A program made the translations under genes and the position numbers. A stretch of 13,181 bases of DNA from Bacillota bacterium (GTDB lineage: Bacteria; Bacillota; Clostridia; Oscillospirales; Acutalibacteraceae): positions 1-13,181 of the forward strand of contig JAEZWL010000226.1 in the NCBI GenBank assembly GCA_023420245.1, in the 5' to 3' direction. Positions within the stretch are counted from its first letter, which is position 1, and each line of letters starts with the position of its first letter. This document shows, in pieces, positions 1 through 8,119 of this stretch. The notes beneath the pieces were generated by a model. The model was not told the origin of the DNA and searched no databases. It worked only from the letters and a program-made list of their open reading frames with translations.

Positions 1-179
1 ATCTTACACACCGGGGGCATAGCCTGCGGCGCGATTTTTACAAGATCAAGATTTTGCTGGAACGCCTTTTCCAACGCCTGCGCTGATGTCATCAAGCCAA
101 GCTGGGAACCGTCCGAACCAATTACGCGCACCTCTCTGTCACGAATCTCTTCGTTGATCTGAAGTTCCTTGTTGCTAAT
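1..179 (-). CDS. infC: Translation initiation factor IF-3, 5' part (runs off the window)
   Basis: IF-3 binds the 30S subunit, keeps it apart from 50S and checks start-codon/initiator-tRNA pairing. Only the N-terminal domain is visible, about 59 residues. It contains the family's opening signature NEEIRDREVRVIGSDG, followed by QLGLMTSAQAL and the end of the first domain APQAMPPVCK. I start it at ATT (179-177) because a strong GGAGGT lies 8 nt upstream and the IF-3 signature begins within a few codons. No ATG is available, and the only in-frame alternative upstream (GTG near 200) has no ribosome binding site. AUU starts are a known hallmark of infC, where IF-3 represses its own poorly matched start codon. 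The normal partners rpmI and rplT would lie beyond position 1. The identification is secure; the AUU start is inferred from spacing and family precedent. Confidence 0.95.
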   Translation of the reverse strand, partial: MSNKELQINEEIRDREVRVIGSDGSQLGLMTSAQALEKAFQQNLDLVKIAPQAMPPVCK

Positions 180-346
180 AGTTAAGCACCTCCAAAACAC
201 GTTATCTGTTAATAATTAAAGCGCGGGCAGAATTTCCGCCCGCGCACAATACGACTAAACCACTCTCACCGAGTAATTTCAAGTATTGACCTATGACGGA
301 CGAAACCTCACAGGTGTGAGCATAATCATGCTCCGCTTTGTTTTAC
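180..346 (-). promoter_or_regulatory. Structured 5' leader of infC, candidate L20-type autoregulatory leader
   Basis: Reading the minus strand, the leader folds into successive stems. Stem 1 is GAGCAT/ATGCTC with a GATT loop (333-318). Stem 2 is ACCTGTGA with TCATAGGT (315-308 with 296-289, one G-U). Stem 3 is CAATAC with GTATTG (288-283 with 252-247), enclosing a 9-bp inner helix AAATTACTC/GAGTGGTTT (279-271 with 265-257). A GC-rich terminator-like hairpin follows at 245-221, then the infC Shine-Dalgarno. In Bacillus, infC-rpmI-rplT is controlled by L20 binding such a leader and provoking early termination. The position, length and closing terminator match that arrangement. I could not run a covariance-model search, so the L20 class is inference; the stems are seen directly. 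Confidence 0.65.
211..245 (-). terminator. Attenuator-like intrinsic terminator in the infC leader
   Basis: An 8-bp GC-only stem GCGCGGGC/GCCCGCGC (245-238 with 228-221) with a short A/T-containing loop is followed on the minus strand by TTTAATTATT (220-211). That is the shape of a Rho-independent terminator, placed inside the leader about 32 nt before the AUU. It would give premature termination of infC. It is also the first terminator that a transcript leaving addA would meet. Confidence 0.65.
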
Positions 347-352
347 TAAGCT

Positions 353-381
353 AGTTTATCAGCATTTACAGCATTTGTCAA
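353..381 (-). promoter_or_regulatory. Sigma-A-type promoter of infC
   Basis: On the minus strand there is a perfect -35 TTGACA (381-376), a 17-nt spacer and a -10 TAAACT (358-353, 4 of 6 matches to TATAAT). Transcription would start near 346, giving a leader of about 165 nt before the infC AUU. The -35 box begins only 3 nt after the addA stop codon. The -35 match and ideal spacing make this a good call; the -10 is only fair. Confidence 0.75.
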
Positions 382-384
382 GAA

Positions 385-3300
385 TTAATTTGATACAACG
401 GCATTTAATCCAAACGAATAAAGCAGACAGGAGGAAACCTTCTTGCCGGTACACTGCTCCAACGCCAGTTTATACAAATCAAGCTGAGCGTGATACCGTT
501 CCCAAAGCTCCGCCGCATCCGAGGCTTTATCCGTTTTATAATCAACGATGACGATGGAGCCGTTCTCTTCAAACGCGCAGTCAACCGCGCCCTGAAGAAG
601 CACAGGCTCATCTTTCAGTTCTCCGGTCAGCTCGTGCTTTATGTCTCCGGCGGTGATTTCAACCGTGAACCGGTACTCCCGCAGTACGCTGCCGGAGGTA
701 AGAATCCTCTTCGCCAGATCACTTTGAAAAAAGACGCGAACGCGTTCCAAATCCACCGCACTCGCCTGTTCTTCCGTGAGATACCCTTCGTTTCGCAGGC
801 GGTCAAGCTCCTTCTGCGGATTTGCGGAGGCTTTTTCATAATCCGCAAACTGCATATAAGCGTGCAGTGCCGTTCCCCGTTCCGCCGGGGTCAATCCTGT
901 TTGATAGAGAAACGCCGGGCGGGAAATCACGGCAAATTCCGCAGAAAACGCGCGCGACGCGAGGTCGGAGGCGGCGACCTTTGCCTGAATTCCCCGTAAA
1001 GCGGCATATGGATAGGCGTAATCAATATTCTCCAGAATTTCAGCCTTTATCCGCTCGCTTGGCTCGGGGGCAGACGCCACGGGCTGCTTCGTTCCTTCTT
1101 CATAATCCTTCGGCGGATAAACCAGATTGATATTCCAGCGCTCTTTCGCGTTTACGGTGATTCCGGGCAGTGCTCCGGCAAGGTCGCGCAGCTTTGCCCC
1201 GCTGGGGTGGCGCAGGGCGCAAAGCAGCAGCCAGTCGGAAATACAGGAGGCGCTGCGAACCACATAGGGTGGTATCCGGCTTTCCTCCGTGAGGCTGGTC
1301 GCCAGCTTGCCGAGCGTTTTTGCCGCATCCTTGACCGTAGTCACTAAAATCAGCTTTTCCTTTGCCCGCGTCATCGCGACATACAGTACGCGGAGCTCCT
1401 CGCTCATCTCGCTGCGATCCAGCTCCAGCGCAACTGCTTCGCGCGGCATCGTTGTGTACCGGCAGAAGGTTTCCGCATCCCTCAGCTTAACACCCAGCCC
1501 TAAATCCGGGTGTAATAGGACATCTGAATTTTCTTTATTGAAGCGTCTGGAGCATCCCGCCAGGATACATACGGGGAATTCCAGACCTTTTGAGCGGTGG
1601 ATACTCATTATCTTTACCACGTTTGCCGCTTCGCTTATGGTGGAAGCCGGAGCGAGGTCGGCATTGTTCTTTTGCAGACGGTCAATAAACCGGATAAAGC
1701 CCGATAGCCCGTTATAGCCGGAGGCCTCATACTTTTTCGCGTATTCCAGCAGCAGCCGGAGGTTTGCCAGCCGAAGCCCGCCGTTTGGCATAGACTGCGC
1801 CAGATTCAAGTAACCTGTCTTTTCATACACCAGATTAATCAGCCGGTCGGAAGGCATGGTGGCTGCCAGCAAACGGAATTCTTCCATTTCACGCAGAAAA
1901 TCGGCGGCACGGGAATTTCCCTCCTGCGCGGCGGAAACCAGCGCAAGATACAGGGAGCCGTTTCTGGAGCGCACGCGGATATCCGCCGTATCATCCGCCG
2001 TAAAGCCGTAAATCGGGCTCATCAGTACAGCCAGAAGCGGAATATCCTGAACCGGGTTGTCAATCACGCGGAGCAGGGATAATACCACACGAACCTCAGC
2101 GGCGGCAAAAAAGCCGCCCGCAGTTTCCGCCCAGGCCGGAATTCCCAGAAGATTCAGCTCCCGGGCATATTCATGCGCGTATTTGTTTGCGCTCCTGAGC
2201 AAAATGCAAATATCATGATAGACAATCGCGCGCTGTTTTCCGTTCTGGGTAACGGTTTCGCTTCCGCTTGTCATTTCATAGATCAGTTCGGCAATGTGGC
2301 GGCTTTCCGCAGCGATCATTTCGTTTTCATCCTCCGAGGCGGATAAGTCAATAATATCCAGCCTTGTTGACGGCTCCTCCACGGGAGGATAATCCGCGCC
2401 GGGAACCAGCTCCTCCGCCCGCGTATAATCCAGCTCGCCCGTCTGCCGGCTCATCAGCTGGCGGAAGGTGAAATTCACCGCGTCGGTAACGCCGGAACGG
2501 CTGCGGAAATTCCGGTCGAGCACCACGCACGCCGGATATGCATTTTTACCCCGGTCGTATTCCGGATACCATTCACGGCGGTCGAGAAAAATCTGCGGCA
2601 TGGCTTGACGAAACCGGTAGATGCTTTGTTTTACGTCGCCGACCAGAAACAAATTCTGTTCATCCCGGGAAATTGCGCGGAATATCCTGTCCTGCGCTTC
2701 GTTGGTATCCTGATACTCGTCTACCATCACTTCATCGAAGCGGGCGGATAGCTCCGCCGCTTCCAACGTCTGCTCCAACCCGGCATCCGTATCCCGAACC
2801 AGAAGCTTCAGCGCCCAGTGCTCCAGGTCACCGAAATCGGCGGCGCGGCGTTCCGCTTTCAGCCGGTCCAGCTCTTCCCCGAATTTGACGGTAACCTCAA
2901 AAAGCTTCTCCACAACCGGTGCAAGACGGGCGATATCCTCCAGACACTGCTCGGCGGTATCGCTGAACAGCGCCGCCAGTTTCTTCACGGTGGCCTGCAT
3001 CTCCTTGCGGGAAGCCGTCAGTTTATTTTTCAGCAAATCTCCGTCGTAGCCCCTAAGAGGCTTTAACCGAAGAAATTCAAAGCGGTTGGCTTCTACGGAG
3101 AGTCGGTTCCAATCCCCTGCTTGCGCCGCTGTTTTCAAGCTCTTGAGTCCGGCTAAATCAGAAGAAAAACCGTCCGAATAGGCTTTGGCAATCGCGGCGT
3201 CTTCCTCCATCAGTCTGATGGCATTCTCGGTTAACGAGATGCAGTAATCCACCGCGTCACCGGCAAAATTCAGGATCGTTTTTCCCCACACGGTATCCGA

Positions 3301-3918
3301 CGTGGAGCCGGAGGGATGGTACATCTCCGCTTTTTGGGCAAGCCAGCGCTTCGGGAACGGATGGGAACGGACAAAATCGTAAAGATTGTTAATTGTGCGG
3401 ATAATTCTGTCGTCGTCGCGCCCGGACGCGAACGCCTCGACCAGACTGAGAAACACCGGGTCGTCCCGCGTGTAGTAATCCTCCAGAACCGTATTGACCG
3501 CGTCGCCGCGAAGCAGATTCATTTCGTTGTCATCCAGAATACGGAAATCCGGGGAAATTCCCAGCTTGTAAAAATTCTCCTTAATGATTTCGCTGCAAAA
3601 GCTATGGATTGTACTGATATGCGCCCGCGTGAGCAGAATCTGCTGCCGCTGAAGCCTTATGTTGAACGGGTCGGCCTCCAGCAGCCTGGAGATTTCTGAG
3701 GCAATCCGGCTGCTCATCTCTGCCGCGGCTGCCTTGGTAAAGGTCACAACAAGCAGACGGTCGGCATCCGTCGGGTTGTTTTCGTCGGTAATGCGCTCCA
3801 TAACGCGCTGAACAAGAACTGCCGTTTTCCCCGAACCAGCGGCAGCGGAAACCAGTAAAGTACCGTCGCGCGCACTGATGGCATCCTGCTGGCTGTCGGT
3901 CCATTTTCGTCCGCTCAC
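385..3918 (-). CDS. addA: ATP-dependent helicase/nuclease subunit A
   Basis: AddA is the motor and one nuclease of AddAB, the Gram-positive counterpart of RecBCD. It unwinds and trims double-strand breaks to make 3' tails for RecA. The 1177-aa protein has the full UvrD/RecB-type helicase set: Walker A AAAGSGKT (25-32), motif Ia TFTKAAAAEM (59-68), Walker B DEYQDTN (400-406), GDVKQSIYRFR (427-437), motif V IMSIHRSKGLEF (770-781) and motif VI with YVAMTRAKEK (846-855). The C-terminal RecB-like nuclease keeps H1019, D1113, D1126/K1128 of VDYKTD and Q1145. Its length is near the roughly 1230 aa of B. subtilis AddA. The start is GTG (3918-3916) with an AGGGGAG ribosome binding site about 6 nt upstream. 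The start overlaps the addB stop as GTGA, suggesting translational coupling. The protein looks intact. Confidence 0.97.
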   Translation of the reverse strand: MSGRKWTDSQQDAISARDGTLLVSAAAGSGKTAVLVQRVMERITDENNPTDADRLLVVTFTKAAAAEMSSRIASEISRLLEADPFNIRLQRQQILLTRAHISTIHSFCSEIIKENFYKLGISPDFRILDDNEMNLLRGDAVNTVLEDYYTRDDPVFLSLVEAFASGRDDDRIIRTINNLYDFVRSHPFPKRWLAQKAEMYHPSGSTSDTVWGKTILNFAGDAVDYCISLTENAIRLMEEDAAIAKAYSDGFSSDLAGLKSLKTAAQAGDWNRLSVEANRFEFLRLKPLRGYDGDLLKNKLTASRKEMQATVKKLAALFSDTAEQCLEDIARLAPVVEKLFEVTVKFGEELDRLKAERRAADFGDLEHWALKLLVRDTDAGLEQTLEAAELSARFDEVMVDEYQDTNEAQDRIFRAISRDEQNLFLVGDVKQSIYRFRQAMPQIFLDRREWYPEYDRGKNAYPACVVLDRNFRSRSGVTDAVNFTFRQLMSRQTGELDYTRAEELVPGADYPPVEEPSTRLDIIDLSASEDENEMIAAESRHIAELIYEMTSGSETVTQNGKQRAIVYHDICILLRSANKYAHEYARELNLLGIPAWAETAGGFFAAAEVRVVLSLLRVIDNPVQDIPLLAVLMSPIYGFTADDTADIRVRSRNGSLYLALVSAAQEGNSRAADFLREMEEFRLLAATMPSDRLINLVYEKTGYLNLAQSMPNGGLRLANLRLLLEYAKKYEASGYNGLSGFIRFIDRLQKNNADLAPASTISEAANVVKIMSIHRSKGLEFPVCILAGCSRRFNKENSDVLLHPDLGLGVKLRDAETFCRYTTMPREAVALELDRSEMSEELRVLYVAMTRAKEKLILVTTVKDAAKTLGKLATSLTEESRIPPYVVRSASCISDWLLLCALRHPSGAKLRDLAGALPGITVNAKERWNINLVYPPKDYEEGTKQPVASAPEPSERIKAEILENIDYAYPYAALRGIQAKVAASDLASRAFSAEFAVISRPAFLYQTGLTPAERGTALHAYMQFADYEKASANPQKELDRLRNEGYLTEEQASAVDLERVRVFFQSDLAKRILTSGSVLREYRFTVEITAGDIKHELTGELKDEPVLLQGAVDCAFEENGSIVIVDYKTDKASDAAELWERYHAQLDLYKLALEQCTGKKVSSCLLYSFGLNAVVSN

Positions 3919-6900
3919 AGCTGCTCCCCTCCCTTACCGGTCAACTCCCGAATAACCTCGTCTCTGTCCCATTTCTGCATTTCTCTTGTCGGGTCGTCCT
4001 TTTCATGACCGCAGACAGGTGAATACGGGCACCATTCACAGGCATTATAATCACCGGAAAGCGGCAGCGCGGAAACATCTCCGTTGTGAAGCTCCTTTGC
4101 CATTGCACCCGTCAGACCTTTGATATGGCGCAGAACACCTGCCAGTTCATCCGGGGATACAACATGATCGGTTTTAGACGGAACGCCGTTTTTTAACGCT
4201 ACCGGTATGTATTTGCCCTGCCCGCTGTGCTCCATTGCGGCAATGATCTCCGCGTCGTCCACAACAAGACCGTCCATTCTTAGCTTTTTATCTGCTTCCG
4301 CCTTGACCTTCTCCGGCTCCGTGCCCCTTGCGGCGGAAATCGCCGGACGGTTTGCGGGCATATACAGAACACCGGCGGGGCTTACTTCTCCGTAACGGCT
4401 CCCCGCGTTTTCCAGCAGGGCGGCAAGATAAATCAGCATCTGCATATTGACGCCGTAGATCACATCGGACAGCTTGAATTCCTTGTGCCCCGTTTTATAA
4501 TCGATCACACGAAGATAATTGACATGATCCCTTGTAAGGAAATCAACACGGTCAATTTTGCCGTCGATTTCCACCGTGCCTCCGTCCGGAAGCGGGATTT
4601 TCAGCGGTTCAATTCCGCCGTACCCGACGGGCAGCTCAAAATCCACCGGCTCAAACTCGCTTTGCGCCAGTTCCTCCGCGATATGATATGCAACCACGCG
4701 CGCGGAATCGACGATGCGGGAAAACAGATAGGCAAAGCGCGGCGTTTTATTTTGGACACCGCCCATCCTTGCATCCACATATCGGTATAAAAGGGATAGG
4801 ATTGTGTTCCGGAACTCCTCCGGCGCCATTTCCAGAATTTTCTGACTCCCGATATCCCGGAACAGGTGTTCCAGCAAATAGTGCATCAGGCTGCCGTATT
4901 CCAGCGCGTCGATCTCCGCTGTTCTGCGCTCTTTCGCGTTTAGGCCGTAACGGCAGAAATACTGAAAACGGCAGAGATAGAATTTTTCGATCTGCGTCGC
5001 GGATACATGCATATCCGACCCAAACAGCGCCCGTGCTTTCGAATGCTCTTCAAACACGGCGGGGCGCTTGTTCGCCGCGCGGTCAATCGCTTTCAGGCGG
5101 TAAGTTTCGCCGCGTTCCTGAAACAGGCGCTTCAACGTCGCGGAGAGAACGGTATTGTGCGTCCACTGCTGCGCCATCAGTTCAAAGGCGGGTTCCTGCG
5201 CGTTTGCAAAATAAGTCTGCGGCAGCAGCAGTTCATTGAGTACCGGGACGTTTTTTAAAACGGAGCAGGCTTCCCCCGGGATGGAGGAGGGGGTATTCGG
5301 CTTTCCCTCCTCATTGGAAACCGGATAAGAGATAAAAAGCTTTTGGGAAGCGGCACTCATTGCGGAGTAGGCCAAAAAGCGTTCCTGCACCGCCGTACCC
5401 TCTAAAGTATCATTTAGAGGAAGACCGAGCTGAATCAGTTCTCTGCGCTCCCCGTCGCTGAACACACAGTTGTTCCCCGGGGCGAGCGGAAACTGCCCCT
5501 GCGCCGTCCCGATCAAAAAAACCACCTTCGGCGCCGCAGGACGTGTCCGATCCGCCGCGCCAACAGTGACCTCATCCAATCCCTGCGGGATGCTTGCCAT
5601 GTTATTGGAAAGGATAACCAGCTGCAACAACTCGGCATAACGGGTATGCGCTACCGCGCTGCCGCGCAGCACCAGTGCCGTCTGGTCGAGAATTTCCATC
5701 AGCAAATCCCACAGGCGAAGCTGCCGGTCGGCAAGCTCCGGTTCGCCGCATTCCGAAAGGCGCGACGCCAGCGCTTTCAGGTGCTCCGGCACCTTGATTT
5801 CCATCAGAAGCCGGTACACAGCGGCCGACATGCCCTCGCCGTCCACATTTTTAATATCGGCGGCAAAACGGAGCAGCGGCGAAACAGCCGCCGCGCGGCT
5901 TACGTTGATTTCCTGAAGCTGCCGTTTGTCCTTTTCTGTCATTTCCTGCGAAAAGCCCTGCGGATGCTCCGTCCATTCTTCCTTCCACTTTTTCCCCGAA
6001 ATATTCCAGACAAACACATAGTTTTCCAGCTGGGAAATCGCATTGGTGTCCAGACCTGCCAGCCCGGTTTTCAGGTAAGAAAACAGATCATCGGAGGAGA
6101 AACCGGATTTCACAACGCGAAACGCCGACAGCACGAGGCGCATCAGAGGCTCCGCTTCGATTGCCTGCGGCTTGTCCATAAAATATGGGATTTGTCTGCG
6201 CTCCAGGGCGATATCGAGAATTCCGCGGTAGCTGTCTGTGGAGCGGGCAATCACGGCAAAATCACGGTAGCGGTAATGCTCGTGAATCACCAGATTCCGG
6301 ATGGTGGAAGCAACAAAAGCGGCTTCGTCATAAGCGTTTTTCGCTTCATACACCGTAACGTCGCTGCTTCCGCAATCCGAGCCCGTGCGGTCAAAACGAT
6401 ACGCGCCCGCCTCCAGCCGCGCAAGGGCTTCGCTTTCAAAGCGTCTTCCGCTTTTTAGCAGAACCGGAGCCGCAATTTTAATGTTGTTTTCCTGCGCCAT
6501 ACGCACTAGAATCCTTCCGGTACGGCGAATCAGCGAGAAAAGCCCCATCCCGCACTCGGGGTCGTCGAGCCGGTCGGTACACAGGGTTACCATCATATCC
6601 TCCGCCTGTGTGAGAATCCGGTCAATAATCTGATATTCCTGTACCGTAAAGCTCTGAAAAGAATCCACGGCTACCGTATATCCCTCGAAGAAACGGTTCT
6701 GCGCGAGAATTTTTTGTACTCTTGTGAGATCATCAAGGGGGTCGACATAGCTTTGAGTCACCAGCGCGTCGTAGGCAGAGAGGATGAGGGAGATTTCGGA
6801 CGTTTTCCGGCGGAGCGTATTCTGTGGCAGCGTCCGCGCCGCCTGTTCCAAATCAACCGGCGTTACGCCGCACATTTTTAATTCGGTTGAGACAGAAAGC

Positions 6901-7259
6901 ATCCGGCTGATCAGCTCGGTGCTTTCCGCGCTTTTTCGGAAAAATTCAAGCTGCTCCTTCACCTGCTCCAGCGCAAGGCTCATGAAGATACTGCGTCCGC
7001 CATCATCCAGCCTTCTGCCCGCCGAACCGCCGTATTCGCGAAACACCGCGTCGGCCAAACGGGTAAAGCTGGTAACCAAGACCCGCTGGGCATCCTTTGC
7101 ACCCAACAGCCGAAGCATGGCGCGCTCATTTTCAAAGGAGGCCTGCTCCGGAACAATCAGCATCAGCTTTTTTTGCGTATTCTCCGCCAGATTTTTCAGT
7201 TCAGAACGTAAAGATTCCGTTTTGCCGCTGCCAGCGCGGCCCAAAAGAAAACGCAGCAT
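3915..7259 (-). CDS. addB: ATP-dependent helicase/nuclease subunit B
   Basis: AddB partners AddA in break resection. In the Bacillus enzyme its helicase-like core recognises Chi, and its C-terminal nuclease cuts the other strand. The 1114-aa protein has an N-terminal Walker A GRAGSGKT (7-14) and a degenerate helicase core. The C-terminal RecB-like nuclease shows H793, D903 in GKIDRVD, D920/K922 in VIDYKTG and Q940. It carries the iron-sulfur staple typical of AddB: one cysteine before the nuclease (C763 in FYLCRFQYF) and three after it (C1074, C1077, C1083 in CEWCPYSPVC). Length is close to the B. subtilis protein (about 1166 aa). The ATG is preceded by GGGGGAG with 5 nt spacing, and it is the first gene of an addB-addA unit. 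No LexA-type box (GAAC-N4-GTTC) was seen upstream. Confidence 0.97.
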   Translation of the reverse strand: MLRFLLGRAGSGKTESLRSELKNLAENTQKKLMLIVPEQASFENERAMLRLLGAKDAQRVLVTSFTRLADAVFREYGGSAGRRLDDGGRSIFMSLALEQVKEQLEFFRKSAESTELISRMLSVSTELKMCGVTPVDLEQAARTLPQNTLRRKTSEISLILSAYDALVTQSYVDPLDDLTRVQKILAQNRFFEGYTVAVDSFQSFTVQEYQIIDRILTQAEDMMVTLCTDRLDDPECGMGLFSLIRRTGRILVRMAQENNIKIAAPVLLKSGRRFESEALARLEAGAYRFDRTGSDCGSSDVTVYEAKNAYDEAAFVASTIRNLVIHEHYRYRDFAVIARSTDSYRGILDIALERRQIPYFMDKPQAIEAEPLMRLVLSAFRVVKSGFSSDDLFSYLKTGLAGLDTNAISQLENYVFVWNISGKKWKEEWTEHPQGFSQEMTEKDKRQLQEINVSRAAAVSPLLRFAADIKNVDGEGMSAAVYRLLMEIKVPEHLKALASRLSECGEPELADRQLRLWDLLMEILDQTALVLRGSAVAHTRYAELLQLVILSNNMASIPQGLDEVTVGAADRTRPAAPKVVFLIGTAQGQFPLAPGNNCVFSDGERRELIQLGLPLNDTLEGTAVQERFLAYSAMSAASQKLFISYPVSNEEGKPNTPSSIPGEACSVLKNVPVLNELLLPQTYFANAQEPAFELMAQQWTHNTVLSATLKRLFQERGETYRLKAIDRAANKRPAVFEEHSKARALFGSDMHVSATQIEKFYLCRFQYFCRYGLNAKERRTAEIDALEYGSLMHYLLEHLFRDIGSQKILEMAPEEFRNTILSLLYRYVDARMGGVQNKTPRFAYLFSRIVDSARVVAYHIAEELAQSEFEPVDFELPVGYGGIEPLKIPLPDGGTVEIDGKIDRVDFLTRDHVNYLRVIDYKTGHKEFKLSDVIYGVNMQMLIYLAALLENAGSRYGEVSPAGVLYMPANRPAISAARGTEPEKVKAEADKKLRMDGLVVDDAEIIAAMEHSGQGKYIPVALKNGVPSKTDHVVSPDELAGVLRHIKGLTGAMAKELHNGDVSALPLSGDYNACEWCPYSPVCGHEKDDPTREMQKWDRDEVIRELTGKGGEQL

Positions 7260-7293
7260 CTATGCTCCCCCGTTTCAGTTCCATATGGTACTG

Positions 7294-7302
7294 ATTATAG
7301 CA
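7294..7302 (-). promoter_or_regulatory. Extended -10 promoter of addBA
   Basis: The minus strand reads TGCTATAAT (7302-7294), a perfect TGn plus TATAAT extended -10 element, about 35 nt before the addB ATG. No good -35 is present at the right distance: that stretch is the T-run of the spoIIR terminator. Extended -10 promoters can work without a good -35. Confidence 0.6.
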
Positions 7303-7316
7303 TAGATACTGCGCGG

Positions 7317-7338
7317 AAAAAAGTGCAGGTTAACCTGC
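7317..7338 (-). terminator. Probable terminator of spoIIR, overlapping its stop codon
   Basis: A perfect 14-bp palindrome GCAGGTTAACCTGC (7338-7325) contains the spoIIR TAA stop in its centre. On the minus strand it is followed, after AC, by six T residues (7322-7317). The stem is short (5 bp around a TTAA loop), so termination may be partial. Confidence 0.5.
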
Positions 7339-8001
7339 GGGACAATTTTGGGACTCCGGCTTGACGACAATTGCTTTGCCGTTACCCTTCCCGCCATTCT
7401 GCAATCCCTGAAAGTAGCTCTTTAATTCTTCATAAATCTCCACGGATTTAAACTTGATCTCGAATTCGCCCTTGCCCTGCACGATCTGTAGCTGGTTTTG
7501 ATTGAGTACGTCGCTCAGCTCCTTCGGCTCCTCTGCCGCCGGCAGGCACATCGCCGGGTAAATCACACACCACCAGTTATGCCCCTCAGCCTTGCCGATC
7601 GTTACCCTGAGCGCGTCGTAATTCCCCGCAGGCATCGTTACGGTATTGTATTCACGCGTATTAAAATACATATTCGTCAATTCAACATTGACCGGATACT
7701 GATAACCCTGCTTTTTTATTTCATCCACAGCAACTGCTTTGATGTGCTCCAGATTTTTCGCTGCCATCGTCTCCGCCTGCTCCCTGTCGGTTGCGGAACC
7801 CAGCATTCCGGAGCATTCGGTCAAAATCCGATCCCGTACCTTCAGTTTTAACGCCTGGTCCTCAGCGGAATCCGAATTTGCCAGAATATGCAGGCGAAGC
7901 ACCCGGTTTGATATATCCTCACATCCGGCGGTTAACCCGGTAAAAGAAAACAGAACGGTCAGAATGAATGCCAGTAAAATTGCCTTTTCAATAAGCTTCA
8001 T
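7330..8001 (-). CDS. spoIIR: Stage II sporulation protein R
   Basis: SpoIIR is made in the forespore under sigma-F and acts across the septum on the membrane protease SpoIIGA, which then cleaves pro-sigma-E in the mother cell. The 223-aa protein has a hydrophobic N-terminal export/anchor segment (about residues 7-25). The family core follows: RLHILANSDSAEDQALKLKV (36-55), YDALRVTIGKAEGHNWWCV (128-146) and a second cysteine in YPAMC (148-152). Length fits the family (about 220-260 aa). The ATG has AAAGGGG 7 nt upstream. An almost perfect sigma-F promoter lies just upstream, as expected. It is followed by a hairpin and then addB, with which it has no known functional link. The presence of the gene indicates an endospore-forming lineage. 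Confidence 0.95.
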   Translation of the reverse strand: MKLIEKAILLAFILTVLFSFTGLTAGCEDISNRVLRLHILANSDSAEDQALKLKVRDRILTECSGMLGSATDREQAETMAAKNLEHIKAVAVDEIKKQGYQYPVNVELTNMYFNTREYNTVTMPAGNYDALRVTIGKAEGHNWWCVIYPAMCLPAAEEPKELSDVLNQNQLQIVQGKGEFEIKFKSVEIYEELKSYFQGLQNGGKGNGKAIVVKPESQNCPAG

Positions 8002-8030
8002 ATGTAATCCCCTTTGCTTTTTTGCATGGG

Positions 8031-8060
8031 GATTATTGCCCTAAAAACTAATGATTATAC
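8031..8060 (-). promoter_or_regulatory. Sigma-F-type sporulation promoter of spoIIR
   Basis: The minus strand has GTATA (8060-8056), a 15-nt spacer, then GGCAATAATC (8040-8031). Against the B. subtilis sigma-F pattern (GYWTA, about 15-16 nt, GGNRANANTW) this is 5 of 5 and 9 of 10. The predicted start near 8024 leaves a leader of about 23 nt that includes the AAAGGGG ribosome binding site. SpoIIR is a known sigma-F target, so the match is biologically coherent. Confidence 0.75.
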
Positions 8061-8087
8061 ACACTTTTCAAAATTTTATGTTATAAT
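8058..8087 (+). promoter_or_regulatory. Extended -10 promoter of the vanZ-like gene
   Basis: TGTTATAAT (8079-8087) is a perfect extended -10 (TGn plus TATAAT). A weak -35 TACACA (8058-8063, 4 of 6 matches) sits 18 nt upstream. It overlaps the -35 of the divergent spoIIR promoter on the other strand, so the two promoters share DNA. Confidence 0.6.
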
Positions 8088-8119
8088 AATTCAAACTCAT
8101 AAAATAAAGAGGGATTGAA

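Noticed and set aside
490..999. Open frame of 169 codons on the plus strand
   Set aside because: It is the reverse reading of the AddA nuclease domain, with no domain of its own.
5646..6458. Open frame of 270 codons on the plus strand
   Set aside because: It lies wholly antisense to addB, has no recognisable family, and is basic and arginine/phenylalanine/glutamine-rich, as expected from a reverse reading of a GC-containing gene.
7260..7329. SOS (LexA) box upstream of addB
   Set aside because: I looked for GAAC-N4-GTTC and found only half-site-like sequence near GGAACTGAAACG.
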